Positions 1 through 9,467 of a stretch of DNA of 64,000 nucleotides are shown piece by piece (within the stretch, counting starts at the first letter, position 1; every line of letters begins with the position of its first letter). This DNA comes from Caulobacterales bacterium (lineage in GTDB: Bacteria; Pseudomonadota; Alphaproteobacteria; Caulobacterales; Caulobacteraceae), in the NCBI GenBank assembly GCA_016183935.1, contig JACPDR010000005.1:61968-125967 (forward strand). The letters are read 5' to 3'. Below the pieces are notes generated by a model, which made no database searches, had not been told where the DNA came from, and was given only the letters and a program-made list of their open reading frames with translations. A program made the position numbers and the translations under genes.

Positions 1-1015
1 CCAGCTCATGCGCGACCAGCGAGACCAGCGACTGATCGCCGGCGATGATGGTCGGGGTGGCGAAGGTCAGGCGCGGGTTCTCCATGCCGCCGAAGGGGAA
101 GGAGGGCGGCAGGACCAGCAGGTCGTAGCGGCCCCAGCGGTAGGGGCCGTAGAGCTTCTCGGCCGCGTCGACCATGTCGGCGGTGGAGACCAGCTCGTCG
201 TGGGCGGCCTTGAGGCGCGACGGTTCGGTCCACACCCCGCTGCGCTCGTCGAAGGCGGCGAACTCGAGATCGCCGATGCCGATCGCGATCAGATAGGGCG
301 GGATCGGATTGGTCATGCGGAAGCGCCAGGCCTTCTGGCCCTCGCCGGCGCTCTCGCCTTCCGGGGTCAGGTGCTGGGCGCTCATCACCACGGTCAGGTC
401 GGCCGGGGCGACGATGCGGGCTTCATAGGTCTGGCGGATGCCCGGGCTGTCCTGGGTCGGCACCCAGGTGCGGGTCAGGATGGCCTGGCCCTGGCTGAAC
501 AGATACGGCTTCTCGCCGCCCGCCGTCTGGCTGGGGGTCAGCCACTGCAGGGCCGAGGCGTCGGGGCGGGTGGCGTAGTCGATGACGATCTTGCGGCTCT
601 CGCCGGCGGTGAAGGGGGGGAAGGTCACCGTCAGCGACTGGCCGAGAATGGGATCGGCGGCGCCGAGGACGAACTGAAGCGGTTGGCCGGCCTCGTCCTT
701 GACCGAGCGGATGTCGAGGTTGCGGGTGTCGAGCACGATCTGGGTCGCGCCCGGCTCGGCCATCACCGTCAGGGTGGCCGTGCCCGACAGGATCTTGCGG
801 TCGAAGTCGGCGGTCAGGTCGAGGGCGACGTTGCGGACCCGGGCGATCTCGGGTTGGGCGTAGGAGTGGACGTCGCGGGCGTAGGTGATCGGGGCCGTGG
901 CCGACGCCGGCAGGGGCGGCATGTCCGACTTGACCTCGGCGGGCTGGCCGCATCCGGCGAGCGCGGTGGTCAGGGCGAGCGCGGAGACGAGGCCGGCGAA
1001 GGTCGTACGGGTCAT
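1..1015 (-). CDS. M1-family aminopeptidase (LTA4H-like), lipoprotein, 3' part outside window
   Basis: Partial gene: the N-terminal 338 residues are visible and the reading frame leaves the window at base 1. The N-terminus MTRTTFAGLVSALALTTALAGC is a lipoprotein signal with an LAGC lipobox, so the enzyme is probably anchored in the cell envelope. The exopeptidase signature GGMENP is present, and the last residues visible are VAHEL, the start of the zinc motif HExxH. Together these fit the M1 metallopeptidase family, leukotriene A4 hydrolase/aminopeptidase branch, which removes N-terminal residues from peptides. The start is the ATG that precedes the lipoprotein signal. The family call is secure; substrate range is unknown. 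Confidence 0.88.
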   Translation of the reverse strand, partial: MTRTTFAGLVSALALTTALAGCGQPAEVKSDMPPLPASATAPITYARDVHSYAQPEIARVRNVALDLTADFDRKILSGTATLTVMAEPGATQIVLDTRNLDIRSVKDEAGQPLQFVLGAADPILGQSLTVTFPPFTAGESRKIVIDYATRPDASALQWLTPSQTAGGEKPYLFSQGQAILTRTWVPTQDSPGIRQTYEARIVAPADLTVVMSAQHLTPEGESAGEGQKAWRFRMTNPIPPYLIAIGIGDLEFAAFDERSGVWTEPSRLKAAHDELVSTADMVDAAEKLYGPYRWGRYDLLVLPPSFPFGGMENPRLTFATPTIIAGDQSLVSLVAHEL

Positions 1016-1106
1016 GGGTCGTTCCTCATGCGGTCCGGTCTCGCCCGGGTGAGGACGGCCGGAATCTTCTGGCAGGGCCGGACAACGCCCCGCCCGGCGC
1101 AAAAGA

Positions 1107-2357
1107 TCAAGCCCTCGCCGGCGCCGGCTCCGGGTTGCGGGCCTTGAACAGCCGGCCTTGCTCGGCGATCAGCACGAAGACCAGGGCCGTGAGGCCCAGA
1201 CCGGTGAAGCCCAGCGCCATGGGCGCCACCGACCCGTTGAACTGCTGGCCGATCAGGAAGCCGAGCAGCGAGCCAAAGGTGGTCGAGATGAAGCCCTGGG
1301 CCGAGGAGGCGGTGCCGGCGATATGGCCCATCGGCTCCATGGCCATGGAGCCGAAATTGCCCGCGATCAGGCCGAAGCAGAACATGGTCAGGCCCTGCAG
1401 GATGGCGAAGGTCCAGATCGTTTCGTATCCGGCCAGGGTCACGGCGGCGTGGATGGCGGCCATGGTGATGAAGCCGAGCAGGGCGGCGTGCGAGATCAGC
1501 CGCGAACCCAGTTTCTCGACCAGACGGGCGTTGAGCAGCGAGGCCACGGCGATGCCGCCGGCGACGAGGGCGAAGACGGTGGTGAACAGTTCGGGCGCGT
1601 GGAAGACGTCGAAGAAGATCTGCTGGCTGGAGTTGATGAAGCCGAACAGGGCGCCGGTGATCGCGGTCATGGCCAGGGTGTAGCCGATCGACTGACGGTT
1701 GGTGACGGCCTGGCGGAAGGCGGCGGCGATGCGACCGACCCGGATCGGCATGCGGTCTTGCGGGTGCAGGGTCTCGGGCAGGCGGATTCCCGCCCACAGC
1801 ATGAAGGAGCCGCCGGCGAGGGCGAGGACGCCGAAGATCCACGGCCACGGGGCGACGGTCAGGACCAGCTGGCCGAGGGTCGGGGCGATGATCGGGATGC
1901 CGAGGAAGACCAGGAAGCTGAGCGACATCACCCGGGCCATGGTCCGGCCGCTGTAGCGGTCACGCACGATGGAGACGGCCAGCACCCGCAGCGCGGCGGC
2001 GCCGAGGCCGGTGCCGACGCGGGCGGCGATGAGCAGTTCGAAGGTCGGGGAGAAGGCGGCCAGCACGCTGAACAGGACATAGAGCGACAGGCCGGCCATC
2101 AGCACCGGCTTGCGGCCGTAGCGGTCGGCGAGCGGTCCGTAGATCAACTGGGCCACGCCGAAGCCGAGCAGATAGGCGGTGATGATCCACTGGCGGCTGT
2201 TTTCGGCCACGACGCCGAGAGCGTCGCCGATGGCGGGCAGGGCCGGCAGCATGGCGTCAATGGCGAGCGCGTTGAGCGCCATCATCATGGCGATCAGGGC
2301 GACGAACTCGGGGAAGGCCGGTCCCTTGACGGCGGGCGCGGGCGTGGGGGAGGTCAT
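1107..2357 (-). CDS. Bcr/CflA-type multidrug efflux MFS transporter
   Basis: A protein of about 416 residues with twelve predicted hydrophobic segments. MFS motif A is clear between helices 2 and 3 (GPLADRYGRKPVL), preceded by YLLGFGVAQLIY, which is typical of the Bcr/CflA drug:proton antiporter branch. It acts in the inner membrane exporting small toxic compounds by proton antiport; the substrate cannot be deduced. I chose the ATG that gives MTSPTPAP; an upstream in-frame TTG would add 12 residues. No strong Shine-Dalgarno sequence is seen for either. It reads in the same direction as the aminopeptidase gene downstream, with a 91-bp gap, so it may be independent. Confidence 0.85.
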   Translation of the reverse strand: MTSPTPAPAVKGPAFPEFVALIAMMMALNALAIDAMLPALPAIGDALGVVAENSRQWIITAYLLGFGVAQLIYGPLADRYGRKPVLMAGLSLYVLFSVLAAFSPTFELLIAARVGTGLGAAALRVLAVSIVRDRYSGRTMARVMSLSFLVFLGIPIIAPTLGQLVLTVAPWPWIFGVLALAGGSFMLWAGIRLPETLHPQDRMPIRVGRIAAAFRQAVTNRQSIGYTLAMTAITGALFGFINSSQQIFFDVFHAPELFTTVFALVAGGIAVASLLNARLVEKLGSRLISHAALLGFITMAAIHAAVTLAGYETIWTFAILQGLTMFCFGLIAGNFGSMAMEPMGHIAGTASSAQGFISTTFGSLLGFLIGQQFNGSVAPMALGFTGLGLTALVFVLIAEQGRLFKARNPEPAPARA

Positions 2358-2438
2358 CCGGGGCCAGATGCGGACGAGGACGGCCCGGCGCAACCGCAGG
2401 CGCGTGAAATAACCGGGGGGAAACGCGATGTGAGCCGG

Positions 2439-3164
2439 TCAGCTCGCCGAATGGAGCGCGGCGGCGGCGACGCGGTCGCCCTCGACGACACGGCCGGCGG
2501 CGCGGCGTTCACTGTAGCGATCGACCAGATAGTCGGAGCGATCGCGGGTCAGGAGGGTGAATTTCACCAGCTCCTCCATCACGTCGACGATGCGATCGTA
2601 ATAGGCCGACGGCTTCATACGGCCCGCCTCGTCGAACTCCTGCCAGGCCTTGGCGACGGAGGACTGGTTGGGGATGGTGATCATCCGCATCCAACGGCCC
2701 AGCAGACGCAGGCCGTTGACGGCGTTAAATGACTGGGAGCCGCCCGAGACCTGCATAACGGCCAGGGTGCGCCCCTGCGTCGGGCGGACGCCGCCGCTGC
2801 TGAGCGGCAGCCAGTCGATCTGGCTCTTCATCACGCCGGTGACCGCGCCGTGACGTTCGGGGCTGCACCAGACCTGGCCTTCGGACCACAGCGAAAGGGC
2901 GCGGAGTTCTTGCACCTTCGGATGGTCGGCGTCGGTGGAGTCGGGCAGGGGCAGGCCGCGCGGATCGAAGACGCGGGTCTCGCAGCCCAGCCGGCGCAGG
3001 ATGCGGGCGGCCTCCTCGGTCGTGAAGCGGCTGTAGGAGCGCTCGCGCAGGGAGCCATACAGCAGCAGGATCCGCGGCGGGTGGGTCGCGCGGCCGGACG
3101 GCTCGAGACGGGCGGGGTCGGGCGGGGCCAGGACGCGGGCGTCGAACAGGTCTTGATCGGACAT
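2439..3164 (-). CDS. arsH: Arsenical resistance flavoprotein ArsH
   Basis: A 241-residue NADPH-dependent FMN reductase-like protein. The flavin-binding segment [16 protein letters not shown] is near residue 30, followed by the ArsH-typical region [29 protein letters not shown] around residues 115-145. ArsH proteins oxidise trivalent organoarsenicals to less toxic pentavalent forms. The gene is divergent from arsR-acr3-arsC, the usual context. Its start codon lies only 22 bp from that of arsR, so the two genes must share or overlap control regions. Confidence 0.93.
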   Translation of the reverse strand: MSDQDLFDARVLAPPDPARLEPSGRATHPPRILLLYGSLRERSYSRFTTEEAARILRRLGCETRVFDPRGLPLPDSTDADHPKVQELRALSLWSEGQVWCSPERHGAVTGVMKSQIDWLPLSSGGVRPTQGRTLAVMQVSGGSQSFNAVNGLRLLGRWMRMITIPNQSSVAKAWQEFDEAGRMKPSAYYDRIVDVMEELVKFTLLTRDRSDYLVDRYSERRAAGRVVEGDRVAAAALHSAS

Positions 3165-3176
3165 TAGTTTCCGGTA

Positions 3177-3192
3177 TTCCAGAAATATGGAA
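3177..3192. promoter_or_regulatory. Candidate ArsR operator between arsH and arsR
   Basis: The AT-rich stretch TTCCAGAAATATGGAA has 5-bp inverted arms (TTCCA/TGGAA) around a 6-bp spacer, in an otherwise GC-rich region. It lies exactly between the divergent arsH and arsR start codons and overlaps the proposed arsR start at 3187. Position and symmetry suggest the ArsR binding site; this is inference from sequence only. Confidence 0.45.
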
Positions 3193-3537
3193 ATGACAAC
3201 CGCCGTCTCGAGCCTGTCCGCACTCGCCCATGAAGGGCGGCTGAGGGCCTATCGCCTGTTGGTGCAGGCCGGCCCCGGAGGGTTGGCGGCGGGCGAGGCG
3301 GCGCGGCGGCTGGAGACGCCAGCGAACACCCTGTCGACGCATCTCGCGGTGCTGGGCCATGCGGGGCTGGTGCAGTCGCGGCGGGACGGGCGGTCGGTGA
3401 TCTATTCGGCGCGGTTCGACCGCATGGGGGAGCTGATGGCCTGGCTGGCCGAGGATTGCTGCGGCGGGGCGGCGGAGGTCTGCGGCCCCGTGGCGGCCGC
3501 CGCGGCGCGGTCGCGCTGCCTGCCGGCGGGGGCCTGA
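3187..3537 (+). CDS. arsR: ArsR-family arsenic-responsive repressor
   Basis: A 116-residue winged-helix regulator. The DNA-recognition region is about residues 35-60 ([24 protein letters not shown]), followed by the wing ([10 protein letters not shown]). The C-terminal cysteines C91, C92 and C99 ([12 protein letters not shown]) resemble the C-terminal arsenite sensor of the Acidithiobacillus-type ArsR rather than the E. coli helix-alpha3 site. It should repress the ars genes until trivalent arsenic binds. It is followed after 3 bp by acr3, so the genes are co-transcribed. No Shine-Dalgarno precedes ATG 3187; ATG 3193 is an alternative and a leaderless transcript is possible. Confidence 0.92.
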   Translation: MEMTTAVSSLSALAHEGRLRAYRLLVQAGPGGLAAGEAARRLETPANTLSTHLAVLGHAGLVQSRRDGRSVIYSARFDRMGELMAWLAEDCCGGAAEVCGPVAAAAARSRCLPAGA

Positions 3538-3540
3538 GCC

Positions 3541-4608
3541 ATGTCGATCTTCGAGCGCTGGCTGAGCCTGTGGGTCGCGCTGTGCATCGTGGTCGGGATC
3601 GGTCTCGGCTGGCTGGCGCCGGACGTCTTCGCCCTGATCGCGCGGGCCGAGGTCGCGCGGGTCAACCTGCCGGTCGCCGGCCTGGTCTGGCTGATGATCA
3701 TTCCGATGCTGCTGAGGATCGACTTCGCCGCCCTGGGGCAGGTGGGGCGGCACTGGCGCGGCATCGGCGTGACCCTGTTCGTCAACTGGGCGGTCAAGCC
3801 GTTCTCGATGGCGCTGCTGGCGTGGCTGTTCATCGCCGTGCTGTTCCGGCCGTGGCTGCCGGGCGACCAGATCGACAGCTATATCGCCGGCCTGATCATC
3901 CTGGCGGCGGCGCCGTGCACGGCCATGGTGTTCGTGTGGAGCCGGCTGACGAAGGGCGAGCCGCATTTCACCCTCAGCCAGGTGGCGCTGAACGACGCCA
4001 TCATGGTGGTGGCCTTCGCGCCGATCGTCGGCCTGCTGCTTGGACTGGCGGCGATCACCGTGCCCTGGGACACGTTGCTGCTGTCGGTCGGGCTGTATAT
4101 CGTGCTGCCGGTGATCGCGGCCCAGATCGCGCGGCGGGCCGTGCTGGCGCGGAGCGGCGAGGCGGGGCTGGAGCGGTGGCTGGCGCGGCTGGGGCCGTTG
4201 TCGATCGCGGCGCTGCTGGCGACGCTGGTGCTGCTGTTCGGGTTCCAGGGCGAGCAGATCCTGGCCCAGCCGCTGGTGATCGGAATCCTGGCCGTGCCGA
4301 TCCTGATCCAGGTCTATTTCAACTCGGGGCTGGCCTATCTTCTGAACCGGGCGACGGGCGAGGCGCATTGCGTGGCCGGGCCCTCGGCGCTGATCGGGGC
4401 GTCGAACTTCTTCGAGCTGGCGGTGGCGGCGGCGATCAGCCTGTTCGGGCTCAACTCAGGCGCTGCGCTGGCGACGGTGGTCGGGGTGCTGATCGAGGTG
4501 CCCGTGATGCTGTCGGTGGTGTGGATCGTGAACCGGTCGAAGGACTGGTATGAGGCCGGACCCGCCGTGCGCCGCAACTCTTCGAAGGACCGCCGAGATG
4601 ACCGATAG
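3541..4608 (+). CDS. arsB: ACR3-family arsenite efflux permease
   Basis: A 355-residue inner-membrane protein with about ten transmembrane segments. It begins MSIFERWLSLWVALCIVVG and carries the ACR3 core LAAAPCTAMVFVWSRL near residue 120, which includes the conserved cysteine required for arsenite transport in this family. It exports arsenite using the proton gradient. It is the second gene of arsR-acr3-arsC, and its last 11 bases overlap the start of arsC, indicating translational coupling. Such genes are often named arsB or acr3; by sequence this one belongs to the ACR3 family. Confidence 0.92.
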   Translation: MSIFERWLSLWVALCIVVGIGLGWLAPDVFALIARAEVARVNLPVAGLVWLMIIPMLLRIDFAALGQVGRHWRGIGVTLFVNWAVKPFSMALLAWLFIAVLFRPWLPGDQIDSYIAGLIILAAAPCTAMVFVWSRLTKGEPHFTLSQVALNDAIMVVAFAPIVGLLLGLAAITVPWDTLLLSVGLYIVLPVIAAQIARRAVLARSGEAGLERWLARLGPLSIAALLATLVLLFGFQGEQILAQPLVIGILAVPILIQVYFNSGLAYLLNRATGEAHCVAGPSALIGASNFFELAVAAAISLFGLNSGAALATVVGVLIEVPVMLSVVWIVNRSKDWYEAGPAVRRNSSKDRRDDR

Positions 4609-5008
4609 CTTCCCCGTCACCGTGTTTCACAACCCCGCGTGCGGCACCTCGCGCAATGTGCTGGCCATGGTCGAGGCGGCCGGCTACCGGCCCGAGGTGG
4701 TCGAATATCTGAAGACCGGGTGGGACGCGGACCAGTTGCGCGGTCTGTTCGCCGAGGCCGGGCTGACGCCGCGCGAGGCGCTGCGCGAGAAGGGGGCGCC
4801 GGCGGCCGAGCTGGGCCTGCTCGAGGCGGGCGTGAGCGACGATGCGATCCTGGGGGCCATGGCCGAGCATCCGATCCTGGTGAACCGTCCGATCGTCAGG
4901 ACGCCGAAGGGCGCGGCGCTGTGCCGGCCGTCGGAGCGGGTGTTCGACCTGCTGGAGCGGACGCCCGACCAGTTCGTCAAGGAGGACGGCGAGGTGGTGA
5001 AGGGCTAG
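4598..5008 (+). CDS. arsC: Arsenate reductase (glutaredoxin-dependent)
   Basis: A 136-residue ArsC of the thioredoxin-fold family. The N-terminal catalytic loop is FHNPACGTSRN, with the reactive cysteine near residue 12. The later arginine-containing segment VNRPIVRTPKGAALCRPSE matches the family's substrate-binding region. It reduces arsenate to arsenite, which the adjacent ACR3 pump exports. I chose ATG 4598, overlapping the permease stop by 11 bp; a longer in-frame start inside the permease is unlikely. Its stop codon overlaps the gltB stop on the opposite strand (CTAG). Confidence 0.93.
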   Translation: MTDSFPVTVFHNPACGTSRNVLAMVEAAGYRPEVVEYLKTGWDADQLRGLFAEAGLTPREALREKGAPAAELGLLEAGVSDDAILGAMAEHPILVNRPIVRTPKGAALCRPSERVFDLLERTPDQFVKEDGEVVKG

Positions 5009-8000
5009 GGCGCGCGACCGAGGCGGCGGGCGTCCACCGACAGCCCGTCTTCGGCTGCCGGCAGGACGTGGCTGAACTCCCGGAGGGCGGCGGGCCAGCG
5101 CTCGAGCAGGCGGCGCGCCAGCGGCGAGCCGGTCTCGGCGGCCTGACGCGAGACGAGGGCCTGCAGGCGGACGGCGGCCTCGCCCACGACCTTGCCCGGG
5201 ACCACCGAGGCGGCGTTGAGGCGGGCATGGGCCGCGCCCTCGGGATCGTGAACGAAGGCCTCGCCGCCGGACATGCCGGCGCCGAAATTCCAGCCGGTCG
5301 CGCCGAGGATCACCACCACCCCGCCGGTCATGTATTCGCAGCCGTGCGCGCCGCAGCCCTCGACCACGGCGGTCGCGCCCGAGTTCCTGACCGCGAACCG
5401 CTCGCCCGCCGCGCCCGCCGCGAACAGGGCGCCGGAGGTGGCGCCGTACAGGCAGGTGTTGCCGATCAATGCGGCGCCGGCGGCCCATGACGGCGGGCGG
5501 ACGATGATCTCGGCCCCGGACAGGCCCTTGCCGACATAGTCGTTGGCTTCGCCGTCCAGCTCGATGCGCAGCCCCTTCATGCCCCAAGCCGCCAGCGACT
5601 GGCCGGCGGCGCCGCGCAGGTTGAGGGTCAGGTGGCTGTCGGGCAGGTCGGAGCCGAAGCGGCGCACGATGTGCGACGACATCCGGGCGCCGATGGCCCG
5701 CTGGGTGTTGGCCACGGCATAGGTCAGCTGCATCTTCTCGCGGCGTTCGAGGAAGGGGGTGGCGTCGCGCTCGATCTGCGCGTCGAGGGCGTCGGGGACG
5801 GGATTGCGCGGCGCGTCGGCCGGGCGGCGCTGGTCGCCCTCGCCGACCCGGACCAGAAGGGGATTGAGGTCGAGGTCGTCCAGCTGGGCGCCGCCGCGCG
5901 AGACCTGGCGCAGCAGGTCGGTGCGGCCGACCGCCTCGTCGAGCGAGCGCAGGCCGAGGGAGGCGAGCACCTCGCGCGTCTCCTCGGCGATGAAGCTGAA
6001 CAGATTCACCACCTTGTCCGCCGTGCCGGTGAACATGGCCCGCAGGCGCTCGTCCTGGACGCAGACGCCGACGGGGCAGGTGTTGGAATGGCACTGGCGA
6101 ACCATCAGGCAGCCGACGGCGACCAGGGAGGCGGTGCCGATGCCGAACTCCTCCGCGCCGAGCAGGGCGGCGACGACGATGTCGCGGCCGGTCCTCAGGC
6201 CGCCGTCGGTGCGCAGGCGGACGTGGCCGCGCAGGCCGTTGAGGCTGAGCACCTGATGCGCCTCGGACAGGCCCAGCTCCCACGGCAGGCCGGCGTGCTT
6301 GATCGAGCCGAGGGCCGAGGCGCCGGTGCCGCCGTTGTGGCCGGCGATCAGGATGACGTCGGCCTTGGCCTTGGCCACGCCCGCCGCCACCGCGCCGATG
6401 CCCGACTGGGCCACCAGCTTCACGGTGACGCGGGCGTCGGGGTTGATCTGCTTCAGGTCGTAGATGAGCTGGGCGAGGTCCTCGATCGAATAGATGTCGT
6501 GGTGCGGCGGCGGGCTGATCAGGCCGACGCCCGGCGTCGCGTGGCGCATGCGGGCGATGAATTCGGTGACCTTGAAGCCGGGCAGCTGGCCGCCCTCGCC
6601 GGGCTTGGCGCCCTGGGCCACCTTGATCTCGATCTCGCGGCACTGGTTCAGGTATTCGGCGGTGACGCCGAAGCGGCCGGAGGCGATCTGCTTGACCGCG
6701 CTGTTCGGATTGTCGCCGTTGGGACGCGGCGAATAGCGCTCCGGGTCCTCGCCGCCCTCGCCGGAGACCGAGCGGGCGCCGATGCGGTTCATGGCGATGT
6801 TCAGGGTTTCGTGCGCCTCGGGCGACAGGGCGCCGAGCGACATGCCGGGGGTGACGAAGCGCTTGCGCATCTCGTTGACGCTCTCGACCTCCTCCAGCGG
6901 TAGCGGGATCGCCTCGCGGAAATCGAGCAGGTCGCGCAGGGCCACCGCCGGCGCTTGTAGTCGTTGCGGGTGGTGGCGTCCTGGAGCCGGTGGATCTTCT
7001 CGGCGTCCCAGGCGTGGGTCTCCTCGCCGGCGCGGATGCGATGCGCGCCGCCGATGCGCAGGCCGGGGCGGGGCGCGGAGAAGGCCCGGGCGGCGCGGCC
7101 CGCGGCCTGGGTTTCGAGGCCCGCCAGCCCGATCCCCGAGATGCGCGAGGTCATGCCGGGGAAGAATTCGGCGACCAGCGCCCGGCTGAGGCCCAGCGCC
7201 TCGAACTCGCAGGCGCCGCGGTAGGCGGAGATGACCGAGATGCCCTTCTTGGCGAGGATCTTCCTCAGTCCGCTCTCGATGGCCTGTTTGTGATTGAGGC
7301 AGGCGTCGCGGAGGCTGAGGCCGGGATAGCGGCCGCCGTCGAGACGGTCGAGGAAACTCTCCTGCGCCAGCCATGCGTTGACCGCCGTGGCGCCGCAGCC
7401 GACCAGAACGGCGAAGGCGTGGGCGTCGATGGCCTCGGCCGAGCGCACCACCAACGAACAGAAGGTGCGCAGGCCTTCATCCACCAGCCGGCCGTGCACG
7501 GCGGCGGTGGCCAGGATCATCGGGATCAGGGGGCGGTCCGCCGCCGCGTGTTCGTCGGTCAGGACGATCAGGGCCGACCCGTCGCGCGCCGCCGCCACGG
7601 CCTCGTCGCGGATGCGGTCGAGCGCCGCCTTGAGCGCTTCGCCGGGCCGGGCGCCGGGGGCCGGGGCCGGGAAGGTGCAGTCGATCAGGGTGGTGGCGCC
7701 GGCGCCGACCACGTCCAGCATCCGCTCATACATGCCGGTGGTCAGGACCGGGCTGTCCAGCACGAAGACCTGCGTCTGGGTCTCGTCCTGGGCGAGAATG
7801 TTGCCGAGGTTCTTGAAGCGGGTGCGCAGGCTCATCGCCCCCGCTTCGCGCAGGGAATCGATCGGCGGGTTGGTCACCTGGGCGAAGGCCTGGCGGAAAT
7901 AGTGGGCGAAGGGCCGGGTCTGTTCGGACAGCACGGCGGGCGGAGCGTCGTCGCCCATGCTGGCGACCGCCTCCTTGCCCTCGCTGGCCATGGGATCGAG

Positions 8001-9467
8001 CAGGGCGTCGATGTCCTCCCGGGTCCAGCCGACGGCGGCCTGGAAGCGGGTCAGGGGCTCGCCGGAAAGGCCGCGTGGTTCGGGGCCCGGGCCGATGCGG
8101 GGTTCCAGCTCGACCATGTTGGACAGCCAGTCGCGATACGGGTGTTTCGCGGCCAGCCGATCGATGGTCTCGGCCTCGTCGTAGAGCTCACCGGCTTCCA
8201 GATCGACCGAGATCATCCGCCCGCCGCCGATGTGCAGGGGGCGCGCGATCCGCTCGTCGGGCACCCCGGTCATGCCGGCTTCGGAGCCGCAGATCAGCAG
8301 GCCATCGACGGTTTCGGCGGCGCGCAGGGGGCGCAGGCCGTTGCGATCCTTGCCCGCTACGACCCAGCGGCCGTCGGTGGCGCAGACGGCGGCGGGGCCG
8401 TCCCACGGCTCCATGACGGCGTTGCAGTAGGCGTAGAGGGCGCGGTGGTCGTCCGAGATCAGGCCCTCGATCGGGGCCTCGGGCATCAGCAGCGCCTTGA
8501 CCATGGGGGCGGACCGGCCGGCGTGGACCAGCACCTCGAAGACGTTGTCCAGCGCCGACGAGTCCGACGCGCCCGCCTGGATCACCGGCTTGACCGTGGC
8601 GTCGTCGGCGCCGAAGGCCGCGGCGGTCATGCGGATCTCGTGGCTGCGCATCCAGTTGGCGTTGCCGCGCAGGGTGTTGATCTCGCCGTTGTGGGCCAGC
8701 ATCCGGAAGGGCTGGGCCAGCCGCCATTCGGGGAAGGTGTTGGTCGAATAGCGCTGGTGGAACAGCGCGACATTGGCCTCGATCCGGACGTCGTTGAGGT
8801 CCGGGTAGAAATCGGCCAGCGCCTCGGCCAGCATCATCCCCTTGTAGATCACCGACCGCGCCGACAGGGAGCAGATGTAGAAATGCTGCAGCCCCGCCGC
8901 CGTGGCCCGGGCCTCGATGCGGCGGCGCAGCAGGTAGAGGGCGCGCTCCAGCTCCTCGCCCGTCAGACCTTCCGGGGCGCTGAGCATGATCTGCTCGATC
9001 TCGGGCCGGGTGGCGGCGGCGCGCTCGCCCAGCACCTCGACCCGCGTCGGCGCCTGGCGCCAGCCATAGAGCCAGAAGCCGGCGGCCAGCACCTCGCGCT
9101 CGACAATGGTGCGGGCCTGCTCCTGCGCGCCCATGTCGAGGCGGGGCAGGAAGATCATCCCGACCGCCAGGGCGCCGGGGCGCAGATCGTGGCCGAGGTC
9201 GCGGACCTGGGCCTCGAAGAAGGCGCGCGGCAGGCCGATGAGGATGCCGGCGCCGTCGCCCGACTTGCCGTCGGCGTCGACCGCGCCGCGGTGCCAGATG
9301 GCCTTCAGCGACTTCAGGGCGAGATCGACGACCTCGCGTCGGGGTTGGCCGTCGATGGCGGCGATCAGGCCGACCCCGCAGGCGTCCCGCTCGGAGGCGG
9401 GATCATAGGCATGGGCGTCGATCAGCGTCTGGCGGTCGGCTTCGTAACGGCGGGGATCGAAGGTCAT
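5005..9467 (-). pseudogene. gltB: Glutamate synthase large subunit GltB, interrupted by a frame change near 6950
   Basis: The NADPH-GOGAT large subunit is split over two frames. The first part (9467 to about 6950) starts MTFDPRRYEA, has the N-terminal nucleophile Cys30 (DACGVG) of the glutaminase domain, and reads to RLQDATTRNDYKR. The second part (about 6950 to 5005) resumes at PAVALRDLLDFREAIP and contains the FMN-binding synthase domain, the 3Fe-4S cysteines (CHSNTCPVGVC) and the C-terminal beta-helix (CGAHGCEYMTGG). At the junction the frame shifts so that 1 base modulo 3 is missing. Compared with known GltB proteins about ten residues are absent, suggesting a small out-of-frame deletion or an assembly error. 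Both halves look well preserved, so the change is recent or artefactual. Confidence 0.85.
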
